This document shows, one piece after another, positions 25,141 through 32,621 of a DNA stretch of 64,000 nucleotides. The notes beneath the pieces were generated by a model, which was not told the DNA's origin, searched no databases, and saw only the letters and a list, made by a program, of their open reading frames with translations. The DNA is taken from positions 1-64,000 of the forward strand of contig DAIDAC010000005.1 in assembly GCA_027310825.1 (NCBI GenBank), given 5' to 3'. The stretch is from Candidatus Micrarchaeaceae archaeon. Its GTDB lineage: Archaea; Micrarchaeota; Micrarchaeia; Micrarchaeales; Micrarchaeaceae. Numbering within the stretch: position 1 is the first letter of the stretch; each line of letters starts with the position of its first letter. The position numbers were made by a program, and so were the translations under genes.

Positions 25141-25650
25141 ATGGCAAAAAGAGCTACAGCACAGAAATACCTTACCTACGACCAATTGACGCCAATACAG
25201 AAGAAACTTCTTGATGACGCAACAAAGAATATGGAGAATGCCTACAGCCCGTATTCTCATTTTAAGGTAGGCGCGTCGTTGCTCGCAAAAGAGGGTGAGA
25301 TGTTTCCTGGCTGCAACATAGAAAACGCTAATTATACAAATACGCAACATGGAGAAACTACCGCAATAGCGAGCGCTTATACAAAAGGTAAACGAGAGTT
25401 TACAGCACTCGCAATCATCGCGCGTGGAGAAGCATTTGACACAGAAATTCCGACAGCGCCATGTGGCTATTGCAGGCAAACACTTTATGAAGCAGTCCAA
25501 GTCTCTGGAAACGATATACAGTTGATATTGTCAAACACAAAAAGAGACAAAATATTGGTGACTTCAGTTGAGGAGATCTTAACCGGCGCATTTGGACCAG
25601 CAGATCTTGGTATAGATGTTTCCAAATACAGAAGGCCTGGAAAAACTTGA
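25141..25650 (+). CDS. cdd: Cytidine deaminase
   Basis: A 169-residue zinc enzyme that converts (deoxy)cytidine to (deoxy)uridine for pyrimidine salvage. Substrate-binding FKVGASLLA and GCNIENANY precede the zinc/proton-shuttle motif THAE-equivalent QHGETTA (His and Glu) and the APCGYCRQ Cys pair, so the zinc site is one His and two Cys. The third position Ala of HAE is Gly here. The C-terminal ~30 residues extend past the core as in tetrameric forms. Ends 14 nt from the convergent speD. Confidence 0.93.
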   Translation: MAKRATAQKYLTYDQLTPIQKKLLDDATKNMENAYSPYSHFKVGASLLAKEGEMFPGCNIENANYTNTQHGETTAIASAYTKGKREFTALAIIARGEAFDTEIPTAPCGYCRQTLYEAVQVSGNDIQLILSNTKRDKILVTSVEEILTGAFGPADLGIDVSKYRRPGKT

Positions 25651-25664
25651 GCGCACTACAGAAG

Positions 25665-26162
25665 TCAGTGCATCGTTGCCTTGTTCCGCTCCCTTCCGGC
25701 GATTGCGGCGGCCTTTTCTGTGCTCTTCGGATAGTGCTTTACGAATTCTCTCCCTCGCCTCTTTACGTTAGTCTCTGCCTTCGACGCCTCGAGGAGCTTT
25801 GTTATGTACTCTTCTGCGAACTTGCTGTCGAAGCTCTTGCACGAGAACACGTCAATCGATGCAAATCCCTCGCTCGGGAAGGTGTGGATTGATATGTGGC
25901 TTTCCACAAGTATCACAAAACCTGTAACTCCTCCTTGATCGAACGAATTCTCTCTAGGCGGAATGACAGAAACTATAGGATCAGAAAACTTGTGCATGCC
26001 TATTTTGCCTGGAAGTTCGTCGAGAAGAGCATAAAGCAGAACATTGTCGTTGAGCTTCTTCTTGTTACAACCGTATAGGTCAAGCGTCAAATGGGGTCCA
26101 AACATCTTACTAATCACGCCATCTTTCTTAGAATGCCGCACACGCGACATCGTAAAACACAC
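25665..26162 (-). CDS. speD: S-adenosylmethionine decarboxylase proenzyme
   Basis: A pyruvoyl enzyme that makes decarboxylated SAM for polyamine synthesis. The self-cleavage site is VESHISIHTFPSEG, where Glu-Ser is cut and Ser becomes the pyruvoyl group. His in the same segment and Cys in DVFSCKSF are the usual catalytic helpers. The basic C-terminal tail is unusually long (about 40 residues after the core). The start is uncertain: GTG 26162 and ATG 26150 are both in frame, and a TATA-like TTTAAATAA lies 40 nt before. Polyamine propyltransferases are not in the window. Confidence 0.9.
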   Translation of the reverse strand: MCFTMSRVRHSKKDGVISKMFGPHLTLDLYGCNKKKLNDNVLLYALLDELPGKIGMHKFSDPIVSVIPPRENSFDQGGVTGFVILVESHISIHTFPSEGFASIDVFSCKSFDSKFAEEYITKLLEASKAETNVKRRGREFVKHYPKSTEKAAAIAGRERNKATMH

Positions 26163-26240
26163 GATGGACCCATTAATCTCTCTTGATTGTTATTTAAAGT
26201 TTGTGTAAAGTGAATTGTATATGATTACAACCATTGAATG

Positions 26241-26957
26241 CTATGGCGCGTTTCTTATCTCCGGAATTCCGTTGACTACGAAGAGTTTTGGGACTACGTT
26301 GTACAGGTTGAGCTGGCTGACGAATTTTGTTGTCTCGTCTGTTGCAGGTTCGTTCTCGGTTAGCCAGTTGTGTCCAGAGGTCTCCTTTAGTGCTCCGTGT
26401 ATGTCGTGTTCTGCATCTTTGAATCGTAGCTCTGCCTCTTTACACGCTAGGGTCTTTTTCATTTTTGAGAAACTTGCGATTGCTCCTGCGCCGAGATAGT
26501 CCTCAAGCGCAAAAAGTTCGTTTTCTGCGCTGCGGATGTGCTCCTCGTCGGTTCTATATTTGGTTATATCATCGTTTATTTCTCCAGCAGCTATAAGAGT
26601 GGTGTCGTGGTTTTGGCTGCCGATGTAGTCGGCAGTAGCCTTGGCATTCAGTATAGATCCAAGCACAACACAGCCTGCAGAATCTAATGCTGCGTTGACA
26701 AGACGTCCGCCGTTTGATGATGTCAGTTTGACTCTCGTCGGTTCGTTTTTCAAGAATACCGAAGGCGAGTTTCTATATCCCGGAGTCCTTGTCGTTTTAT
26801 CCCCGGTCGGTTCTACCACGAACCCTTTTGAAATCGCAGTTACAATTGTGGAACTGTAGCTCATCATGTCTATGATTACTATATTGTCCTTCCGAGCCAT
26901 CGCTTTCTTTACTCCCTCTATTCCCCAGTCCAACTTCAATTCGTATGCATCTCTCAT
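26241..26957 (-). CDS. comB: ComB-family 2-phosphosulfolactate phosphatase homologue
   Basis: A 238-residue protein with the ComB pattern: VIIDMMSYSSTIVTA near residue 30, LTSSNGGRLVNAAL and VVLGSILNAKATADYI in the middle, and a late ALEDYLGAGAI. ComB removes phosphate from 2-phosphosulfolactate in coenzyme M synthesis, but homologues are widespread in organisms without methanogenesis, where the substrate is unknown. No other coenzyme M gene is in the window. ATG 26957 follows GTGAT; a GTG at 26966 is the alternative. It is divergent from priL. Confidence 0.82.
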   Translation of the reverse strand: MRDAYELKLDWGIEGVKKAMARKDNIVIIDMMSYSSTIVTAISKGFVVEPTGDKTTRTPGYRNSPSVFLKNEPTRVKLTSSNGGRLVNAALDSAGCVVLGSILNAKATADYIGSQNHDTTLIAAGEINDDITKYRTDEEHIRSAENELFALEDYLGAGAIASFSKMKKTLACKEAELRFKDAEHDIHGALKETSGHNWLTENEPATDETTKFVSQLNLYNVVPKLFVVNGIPEIRNAP

Positions 26958-26994
26958 TGCAATCACGTGCTTTCGCTATGACGTAAAACAAAGA

Positions 26995-27037
26995 AGTGTA
27001 AGGGTGCCCGGTGGGGAAGTATAAGCAACCTTACACT
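26995..27037. repeat. 9-bp inverted repeat in the comB-priL intergenic region
   Basis: AGTGTAAGG (26995-27003) and CCTTACACT (27029-27037) are exact reverse complements, separated by 25 nt. A second pair, CCCGGT (27007-27012) and ACCGGG (27055-27060), is interleaved with the first. It lies upstream of comB on the minus strand and could be an operator or a folded leader. Confidence 0.5.
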
Positions 27038-27107
27038 CTAACAGTATATCGTAAACCGGGTATAAAAAGGTTATGATTTTTAAAATAGTCGATAACAAGT
27101 CTTAGGC

Positions 27108-27116
27108 TTTTATATA
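27108..27116 (+). promoter_or_regulatory. TATA box of priL
   Basis: TTTATATAT is centred 30 nt before the ATG at 27142, with no Shine-Dalgarno sequence between, the pattern of a leaderless transcript. Confidence 0.55.
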
Positions 27117-27141
27117 TTGAATACCAAGCCAATAATTGCAC

Positions 27142-28104
27142 ATGGCAGCAAAAGACGGCCTCGAATTCGCTTACAAATACCCTTTCAGCGATGAGGCCAA
27201 GGTTGTGATAAAAGAGCTTGATCTTCGTAGCATAGCTCCTTCTCATCTTCAACTTGGAAAGGAACGGCTTGAGAAAGCACTCCAGGAAGAGAATCTTGAG
27301 TACACAAAGACTAGCTATGTCATTCCCGAATTCGTAATCAGCTATGTTTATGCAAGAATGCTCCTAAGTGCGATGAAGAACAGCACTTTCATACAGAGAT
27401 ACAGCACTGCCGAATCCAAAAGAGCAGGAGCAGCGCTTGAGATGGACAGCGATGCCAATCTCCTCAGGCTTGCGAAGGAACTGGAGCTTGAGATAATGCA
27501 CGTCGGCGACGACTACGAAGTCGCGTTCGAGACATATCTCCAGAACATCCCAAATGACGAGAGCTTCAGGCTTGCGAACCAGAGGCTCAACAAGGGTTAT
27601 GTGCTTCTTGACAGGCATAGAATGATAAGAGTGATCGAGATCGCTGCGAAGTCTTCAATAGAAAAAGGCCTTCCGATAAAATATGAGACGTTGCCGAAGG
27701 CAGTTGTAGAATGCGCAAGAGGCGTGAAAAGACCGATAATCAAAGCTGCGGCGATAATAGGAGCAGGGGAAAACATTTCTTGGATCGACAAACTGCTTTC
27801 TACACCAATCGCTGACTGCAGGCACAGGACAGTCAACCTTATTCTTGCTCCGTATCTTGTCAACATAAAGGGAATGGCGCCAGAAAAGGCGACAGAAGTA
27901 ATATCGAACTACATAACACTGTGCAAAACCGTCAATCCGGACACAAACGTCACCGATAGGTACATAAAATATCAGTGTGAATATGCAAAGAGCAAGGGCA
28001 TCAGGCCGATGTCGCTCAAGAGAGCAAGAACTGAACTTGGCGGAATCGACTTCGTTGCGATGTTCGGAGAAGATGCAGAAGAAAAGATTGTCGAAAGGGG
28101 ATGA
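27142..28104 (+). CDS. priL: DNA primase large subunit PriL
   Basis: The 320-residue regulatory subunit of archaeal primase, which couples PriS initiation to polymerase. The N-terminal helical domain is followed by a C-terminal iron-sulfur domain with four likely ligands: VECARG, IADCRHR, YITLCKT and KYQCEYAKSKGIRP. The last motif is strongly conserved in PriL. The catalytic subunit priS is not in this window. Start is ATG 27142; a TTG six bases earlier is less likely given the TATA spacing. A 45-residue zinc protein follows 1 nt after the stop. Confidence 0.93.
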   Translation: MAAKDGLEFAYKYPFSDEAKVVIKELDLRSIAPSHLQLGKERLEKALQEENLEYTKTSYVIPEFVISYVYARMLLSAMKNSTFIQRYSTAESKRAGAALEMDSDANLLRLAKELELEIMHVGDDYEVAFETYLQNIPNDESFRLANQRLNKGYVLLDRHRMIRVIEIAAKSSIEKGLPIKYETLPKAVVECARGVKRPIIKAAAIIGAGENISWIDKLLSTPIADCRHRTVNLILAPYLVNIKGMAPEKATEVISNYITLCKTVNPDTNVTDRYIKYQCEYAKSKGIRPMSLKRARTELGGIDFVAMFGEDAEEKIVERG

Positions 28105-28105
28105 A

Positions 28106-28243
28106 ATGAGCGACGTGAAAGTTTTGTGTGATTTGTGCACGAAGATTGCGAAGCACAGCTGCAAACTATGTGGAAGGCGAGTTTGTGATAACCATTTCAA
28201 CGCGAAGACTGGAATGTGCACTGAGGAGAAAAGGAAGCAATAG
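28106..28243 (+). CDS. Tiny zinc-finger protein downstream of priL (45 aa)
   Basis: A 45-residue protein that is essentially one zinc-binding module: C-x2-C-x7-C-x2-C-x4-C-x2-H-x8-C, seen as CDLCTK, CKLCGRRVC and DNHF. The spacing resembles HIT-type or B-box-like cross-brace fingers, which mediate protein contacts. The ATG at 28106 is 1 nt after the priL stop, so the two are almost certainly cotranslated. That suggests, but does not show, a role with primase. It ends immediately against the convergent gene at 28244. Confidence 0.7.
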   Translation: MSDVKVLCDLCTKIAKHSCKLCGRRVCDNHFNAKTGMCTEEKRKQ

Positions 28244-28738
28244 TCATAGTTGCAGTGCAAGATCGTTAGGTGCATAGATGCCGGTGGAGCCGTTGACTAG
28301 CCACCAAGCGTCTCTCGTTATCTTACCCAGCTCTTTGTTTTCTTCGATTGCAGTGTTTTGGAGGGTGGCATTTTTTCTGAATGGCGACAACCTTTGGCCT
28401 AGCCATTTTGCTGCGCTGAGCCTAATCTTTATGTCGACAGTACTGTCCGAATACAGTATGAATATTTCTCGCAGAATTCCATAGTGTTTTTTGTCGAGCA
28501 ACAGCTTGGCTTCTTCTCTGGTCGGCTCGTTACTCAAAAGCGCGAATGCTGCAGCCCTTAATTCAGGGTTGCAGTCCGGAATAATAATTTTCCTTTCGGG
28601 TGGCAGTTCCATAGAATTTATTTCCTCTATCGACAGCCTGAGGTGAGGAGGCTTGAGCGTTAGTGGGGCAGGAAGAGCCCAAAGCGTCCCGTCGGCAAGG
28701 TAGACAGGTTTTTGAGCTGGAAACGCTGCTGTTGTCAT
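28244..28738 (-). CDS. Hypothetical helical-repeat-like protein
   Basis: Not recognised. A 164-residue protein with an extended, Pro-rich N-terminal 50 residues and then an alternating helical region (ELRAAAFALLSNEP..., ILREIFILY, IRLSAAKWLGQRL) reminiscent of two HEAT-like repeats. No signal peptide or metal motif. ATG at 28738 is preceded by a TTTAAATAT element 25 nt upstream, fitting a leaderless transcript. Confidence 0.65.
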   Translation of the reverse strand: MTTAAFPAQKPVYLADGTLWALPAPLTLKPPHLRLSIEEINSMELPPERKIIIPDCNPELRAAAFALLSNEPTREEAKLLLDKKHYGILREIFILYSDSTVDIKIRLSAAKWLGQRLSPFRKNATLQNTAIEENKELGKITRDAWWLVNGSTGIYAPNDLALQL

Positions 28739-28797
28739 AAAACCAGAAAAGTGATGTTCGCTTAGATATTTAAACCATGTTCCGTTAAATCGGAAAC

Positions 28798-28806
28798 TAT
28801 ATAAAG
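28798..28806 (+). promoter_or_regulatory. TATA box of 5S rRNA
   Basis: TATATAAAG is centred 24 nt before the 5S rRNA 5' end, with a purine-rich GGAAAC just before it as a BRE-like element. Confidence 0.7.
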
Positions 28807-28825
28807 CTTGAAGAAAGAGCTATTC

Positions 28826-28940
28826 TGTCAAACGATAATAGGAGCAGGGAAACGCCCAAACCCGTCCGATCTTGGAAGCTAAGCCTGCTCACGACATGTG
28901 TGTACTGCCTTCGGGTGGGAAAGCATGTTGTTGTTTGGCA
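28826..28940 (+). rRNA. rrf: 5S ribosomal RNA (stand-alone)
   Basis: About 115 nt with the 5S hallmarks: closing stem GTCAAAC (28827-28833) pairing with GTTTGGC (28933-28939), the loop B/C region CCGTCCGATCTTGGAAGCTAAGCC, and the 3' half GTACTGCCTTCGGGTGGGAAAGC. No 16S or 23S gene is near, so it is an independent unit with its own TATA box and a T-run terminator. Ends are estimated from the closing stem and may shift by a few bases. Confidence 0.9.
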
Positions 28941-28943
28941 CTC

Positions 28944-28948
28944 TTTTT
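28944..28948 (+). terminator. T-run terminator after 5S rRNA
   Basis: Five T residues follow the 5S 3' end within 4 nt, the usual archaeal termination signal. Confidence 0.5.
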
Positions 28949-28991
28949 GAAAATAGCAAGCAATAAATATCAGACCAAATTGACTCAACAT

Positions 28992-29654
28992 ATGTTCAGT
29001 TACAGATCTTCAACATCATCGTCATTCTCTGGAAAGCCTGCTCCGATAGCCTTGCTCGACCTGATTAGAGTCAAGTCTGAAGAGATGACGAAAGGGGAAC
29101 TAAGCAGAAGGTCGCGATACGATGATGTACTCCATGGCGGAACGGCAGTGCTTCCGATATTTTTTGGCTCTGAGCGCGAGTGGATATTCAGCGAGAGGAT
29201 TGTAATCGTCAACGGATCCATTATTGCAATGGACAGCAAAGAGGACCGGAAGCCTGAGATGAGGAATGGTTTCATGTCAATCCCGTTCGTGCGCAAGGGT
29301 GAACCCGTAAAGGTGTTCCTTGGATGGAACCCGATCCGAAGGCACAGAAACATGCTATACATGCGCGGCGACACTTTTGGGGATTGCACTATAGTCATGG
29401 AAGACTGGATTGTCGAGAATGGAGAAAAGCCAATAGTCTACAGGGCGAAAGCCGGCGGCATTGACGTTAGCACGCTTAAACCTCAGGTCATGAGGCTTCG
29501 CGGTGTGCCGTCACTGGTGGTTACGGCGAGGGCAGGATATCTTCTTCGAGTGACGCAAGAAGACCACGGAGTCCTTTCTGTGACTTCGGGTAGAGATCTC
29601 GGAGGAACAACGAACTTCACGCTACAGGGGGAGATCACTCCTTGGCGGTCGTAG
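28992..29654 (+). CDS. Hypothetical beta-rich protein
   Basis: Not recognised. 220 residues, soluble, Ser-rich at the start and then mostly beta-strand-like and basic (WIFSERIVIVNGSIIAMD, VKVFLGWNP, YLLRVTQEDHG). No cysteine cluster, signal or membrane segment. A TATA-like AATAAATAT at 28962-28970 sits about 26 nt before ATG 28992, supporting this start; a longer frame reaching back into the 5S gene is rejected. Its 3' end overlaps the end of the convergent pop5 by 20 nt. Confidence 0.65.
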   Translation: MFSYRSSTSSSFSGKPAPIALLDLIRVKSEEMTKGELSRRSRYDDVLHGGTAVLPIFFGSEREWIFSERIVIVNGSIIAMDSKEDRKPEMRNGFMSIPFVRKGEPVKVFLGWNPIRRHRNMLYMRGDTFGDCTIVMEDWIVENGEKPIVYRAKAGGIDVSTLKPQVMRLRGVPSLVVTARAGYLLRVTQEDHGVLSVTSGRDLGGTTNFTLQGEITPWRS

Positions 29655-29952
29655 AAGAAAGCAGCGCCCTTATCGTGCCAGAGCTCTTGATGGTATAGAA
29701 GGCCATGTCCCTGTCGTTCACCCTTTTTATCAGGGCGAGCGCAAGTATCAAGTCGTTTACTCCTGAGAGGCTAGACTTTATCACGAAGTGCCGTTTGTCG
29801 ACTATTTTTGTGAGTTTCGGATTGATGTGATGGGTTCGCATCTCCCCAACGCAGCGCACTATCTCCTTTGACAGCGCAAACGAGAATGCCCTCTCGTCTT
29901 CGGAGAGTTCACCGCTTGTCTCAACCAATATGTATCGTTGCTTGTCCTTCAT
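29635..29952 (-). CDS. rnp2: RNase P protein subunit Pop5 (Rnp2)
   Basis: A 105-residue Pop5 homologue: KQRYILVETSG at the start, LSKEIVRCVGEM in the middle, and the conserved FVIKSSLSGVNDLILALALI...FYTIKSSGTIRAL at the end. With Rpp30 it activates the catalytic RNA of RNase P, which trims tRNA 5' leaders. The start ATG 29952 overlaps the Rpp30 stop (ATGA), whereas the longer frame up to 30048 lies inside Rpp30 and is not used. Confidence 0.92.
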   Translation of the reverse strand: MKDKQRYILVETSGELSEDERAFSFALSKEIVRCVGEMRTHHINPKLTKIVDKRHFVIKSSLSGVNDLILALALIKRVNDRDMAFYTIKSSGTIRALLSSTTAKE

Positions 29953-30470
29953 TCTTCCACTATCATTCTTGTTGTATCCGCGATTGCCTTTCTTGCATAA
30001 GCCTCGTCTGCACCAAGAAGCTTCGCCAGCTCTATGAGCTGCATGCACGAGTTCATGTGTGTCTTGTCCTTTGCCATGCTCACGAATGTGACGTCGACCT
30101 TCGCCTTCCTTGCGTGTGCGAAAAGCTTGCTCATCTTGTAGATGTTGCGCGTCCTCTCCACACCGTATGAAGAGGTTATAACGCTCATTGGAAAGCAGAG
30201 TATGCAGCCTTGTTCTTTTATCGCTTCCATAAGCTTTCTGTCGATGTATGAATCAGTGATCGCGACTGCTGTCGCTCCCTGCTTTACAAGATTGAGAAGT
30301 TGCCCGGTCTCTTTTCCAAGCGCGATTGTCGGCGAGTCGTTGTTTGCGATTCCTCGTGCACCGACCGCCATGACCTCTTTGTTGATCGTAAATATGTCCT
30401 TGAAGCCAAGCCTTTTCATAAAGTCGTCGTCAAACTGGCATGTTTCCGAGACTATGTCATAGAATTGCAA
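29949..30470 (-). CDS. rnp3: RNase P protein subunit Rpp30 (Rnp3)
   Basis: A 173-residue Rpp30 homologue, shorter than the ~210-residue average, with a TIM-barrel-like pattern: FKDIFTINKEV, GARGIANND, GATAVAITDSYID, GCILCFPMSVI and FAHARKAKVDVTFVSMAKDK. It pairs with Pop5 on the RNase P RNA. Its stop overlaps the Pop5 start, and it begins 12 nt after cdc6, so the three genes form one operon linking replication initiation and tRNA maturation. Confidence 0.85.
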   Translation of the reverse strand: MQFYDIVSETCQFDDDFMKRLGFKDIFTINKEVMAVGARGIANNDSPTIALGKETGQLLNLVKQGATAVAITDSYIDRKLMEAIKEQGCILCFPMSVITSSYGVERTRNIYKMSKLFAHARKAKVDVTFVSMAKDKTHMNSCMQLIELAKLLGADEAYARKAIADTTRMIVEE

Positions 30471-30482
30471 CGAAACACCAAA

Positions 30483-31709
30483 CTATTCTGCTTCCTTCTC
30501 CGGGACTGGCTCCTCCGTGCCCTTGCCGAATATCTCTTTCTCGAGAAGGTCGCACATCTTCTTTGGAGGATATAGAAGCTTTATCAGTTTTGTATGGCCG
30601 CGGATTCCCTTTCCGGATTCGTAGGAAGCGATGAGCCCCTGCATCTCGAGCTCTGACAAATATTTTCTGTACCATCTCTCGCTCTTCGCCTCTTTGTGGA
30701 CTCCTTCTGTAAGAGATTTGTACCTGTGGTAAACTTCTCCGGAAAATAGATAAGTGTCGACTCCGTCCGTTAGCTTTTTGTAAGAGCCTCCGCTCTGTGT
30801 CAGCATTGCGACAGCGTATAGGACGATTTTCTGGTGCTCCGGCAGTGTTGATATGACGTCGTAAACAATCTCGTTCTCGGCGAGCTTTGCCGCCTCCTGC
30901 GCCTCTTTCATTGTGACCTTTGGATTCTCTTTCTCTTCGGCGAGCTCTCCTGCTTTTGTAAGTATCTTCAGCGAGAACCTTGCATCGCCCCCCTCCTTTG
31001 CGGATGTCGCTGCTATGAAATGCAATACTTCGTCTTCTACAACGTCCTTCTTGAAGCCTGCGCTTACTCTGTCCTTCAATATCGCGTATAGCTCTGTTGC
31101 GTAGTAGGGAGCGAAGACAAGCTCTGTTTCATAGAGCGTCGACAAGCTCCTCGGATCGAGCTCGTCCTTGAACGAGACCTTGTTCGATATTCCGATTAGC
31201 GTGACTCCTCCCGCTTTTATGTCGCTGTTGATCCTTGTAAGCGTGTAAATCAAGTCGTCGAGGTCCTTTACAAGATCGACTTCGTCCAGCACAGCAACCA
31301 GTATCTTGTTGTCCTCTTCTATCCATGACGTCAGTTTCTCGTAGAGGTCGACGGCTCCGTAGCCCCTTTTCGCATATGTCGGCATGTGGTCGCCGATTAT
31401 TTTGTTGAGAACGCGGAATCTTGAGTTGTAAATTCTGCAGTTTATGTATGAAATTCTCGCACGTGTGTTCGGGATCCCCTTGACCTCTTCTATTACATAT
31501 TTTATGCAAGAAGTTTTCCCTGCTCCCGTCTTTCCATAAACGAAAAGGTTTCTTCCGCGGTCGCCCTTCAGCGAAGGAGCCAATGATTTTTCTATGTCGT
31601 TTATCTGCTTTTCTCTGAAGATGAGCTTGTGTGGGGTAAAGTGCGGCGAAAGGACCTCACGGTTAGCGAATATCTTTGAATCTGCAAGCATATCGCTAAG
31701 TGAACGCAT
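30483..31709 (-). CDS. cdc6: Orc1/Cdc6 replication initiator
   Basis: A 408-residue AAA+ initiator. Walker A YGKTGAGKTS is at about 58-67, Walker B VLDEVDL (Asp142, Glu143) follows, then sensor 1 LIGISNKVSF and the sensor 2 region ARFSLKILTKAGELA. A winged-helix DNA-binding domain (about 290-395) ends with ISYESGKGIRGHTK-like wing residues. It marks replication origins and loads MCM. It is the only copy seen here. The 130-bp region upstream is the usual place for an origin, but I see no clear origin recognition boxes. Confidence 0.94.
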   Translation of the reverse strand: MRSLSDMLADSKIFANREVLSPHFTPHKLIFREKQINDIEKSLAPSLKGDRGRNLFVYGKTGAGKTSCIKYVIEEVKGIPNTRARISYINCRIYNSRFRVLNKIIGDHMPTYAKRGYGAVDLYEKLTSWIEEDNKILVAVLDEVDLVKDLDDLIYTLTRINSDIKAGGVTLIGISNKVSFKDELDPRSLSTLYETELVFAPYYATELYAILKDRVSAGFKKDVVEDEVLHFIAATSAKEGGDARFSLKILTKAGELAEEKENPKVTMKEAQEAAKLAENEIVYDVISTLPEHQKIVLYAVAMLTQSGGSYKKLTDGVDTYLFSGEVYHRYKSLTEGVHKEAKSERWYRKYLSELEMQGLIASYESGKGIRGHTKLIKLLYPPKKMCDLLEKEIFGKGTEEPVPEKEAE

Positions 31710-31839
31710 AGCACCCCCTGGTCTTACGTCTATCTAATGTGCGTTCTGACTTTAAAATCCTTTGGTTTTATTGTCGGCGTTTAGGTATGGGAAGCGCAAG
31801 ACAAAACCTATTTAAGGATAGGCAAAACAATAAACCTAA

Positions 31840-32613
31840 ATGAACGCTAGATTCCTGGCATTGCTAGCACTGCTGGTTGTGCCTTTTTCGCTATTTATCC
31901 AATTAAGCAGCGCAAGCTATGCGGTGACAAACATCAACACTACGGTTGTGCTGAACCAGAACTCTAGCGCTCGTGTAAGCGAGATACTTGAAGTTGCGGT
32001 AAGCAACCAATCGGTGTCGCAGTATTCGACAGACAGGCTTGCGCTAAACCTTACTCTCAGCCAATGGCAGCTGATAATAGGGCCAAACCTGGTGCAGCAC
32101 ATAATCAACCCGCACGGCAGCATATATAACTTCAACTTTCTTCCTGGACCAATAGTCTCTTCGCCGAACGGAAGGGTGGCATACCTGCTCATGACATACT
32201 ATGTGAACAACGTCACAGTAGTAAATCAAACTGGGCCAAGAACATTCCTCTACAGCTTCAACAATGACGTTTTCAACTTCCAGCACGCTGCCAGCGGCGC
32301 AGTCTTAGGCGAAAATACAACCCTTACAGTCATAGTTCCGCAAGGGTCAAAGATAATGACAGTTGTTCCATCGCCTGATTCTCCGGCACAAAGCTTCACT
32401 CAAAACTACAAGAACGTAACAGTTATGTCGTGGTACGCAGACGAACCACTTTCAAAGTTCCAGCTAGTATACACAACACAGGAAAGCCTCCAGGATGAGG
32501 TGCTGAGCTTCTTCGCACAGCTGTACAAGACGCTTGGCGTAGGCGTGTATGTATTGATACTGGCAGTAATCGCTGCGATAATAGTCTACACCTATCTGAA
32601 GGTGGGCAAGTAG
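31840..32613 (+). CDS. Secreted protein with C-terminal membrane anchor
   Basis: Not recognised. 257 residues: N-terminal signal peptide (hydrophobic core LALLALLVVPFSLFIQL ending SSASYA), a beta-rich extracellular domain of about 200 residues with many NxT/NxS sequons, and a C-terminal transmembrane helix (about 232-252) followed by TYLKVGK. The pattern is that of a type I surface protein, possibly related to the stress-type or DUF2207-like families, without enough similarity to assign. The pheS start lies 9 nt after its stop. Confidence 0.75.
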   Translation: MNARFLALLALLVVPFSLFIQLSSASYAVTNINTTVVLNQNSSARVSEILEVAVSNQSVSQYSTDRLALNLTLSQWQLIIGPNLVQHIINPHGSIYNFNFLPGPIVSSPNGRVAYLLMTYYVNNVTVVNQTGPRTFLYSFNNDVFNFQHAASGAVLGENTTLTVIVPQGSKIMTVVPSPDSPAQSFTQNYKNVTVMSWYADEPLSKFQLVYTTQESLQDEVLSFFAQLYKTLGVGVYVLILAVIAAIIVYTYLKVGK

Positions 32614-32621
32614 GTGTCGAT

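Noticed and set aside
27977-28105. N-terminal extension of the 45-residue zinc protein
   Set aside because: It overlaps the end of priL in another frame. The ATG at 28106 directly after the priL stop is the natural start.
28872-28991. N-terminal extension of the 28992 gene into the 5S gene
   Set aside because: The sequence is 5S rRNA and its terminator. The ATG at 28992 has a TATA box at leaderless spacing.
31710-31839. Defined replication origin beside cdc6
   Set aside because: No repeated origin recognition boxes or long AT-rich unwinding element could be seen in the short gap. Kept only as a weak finding.
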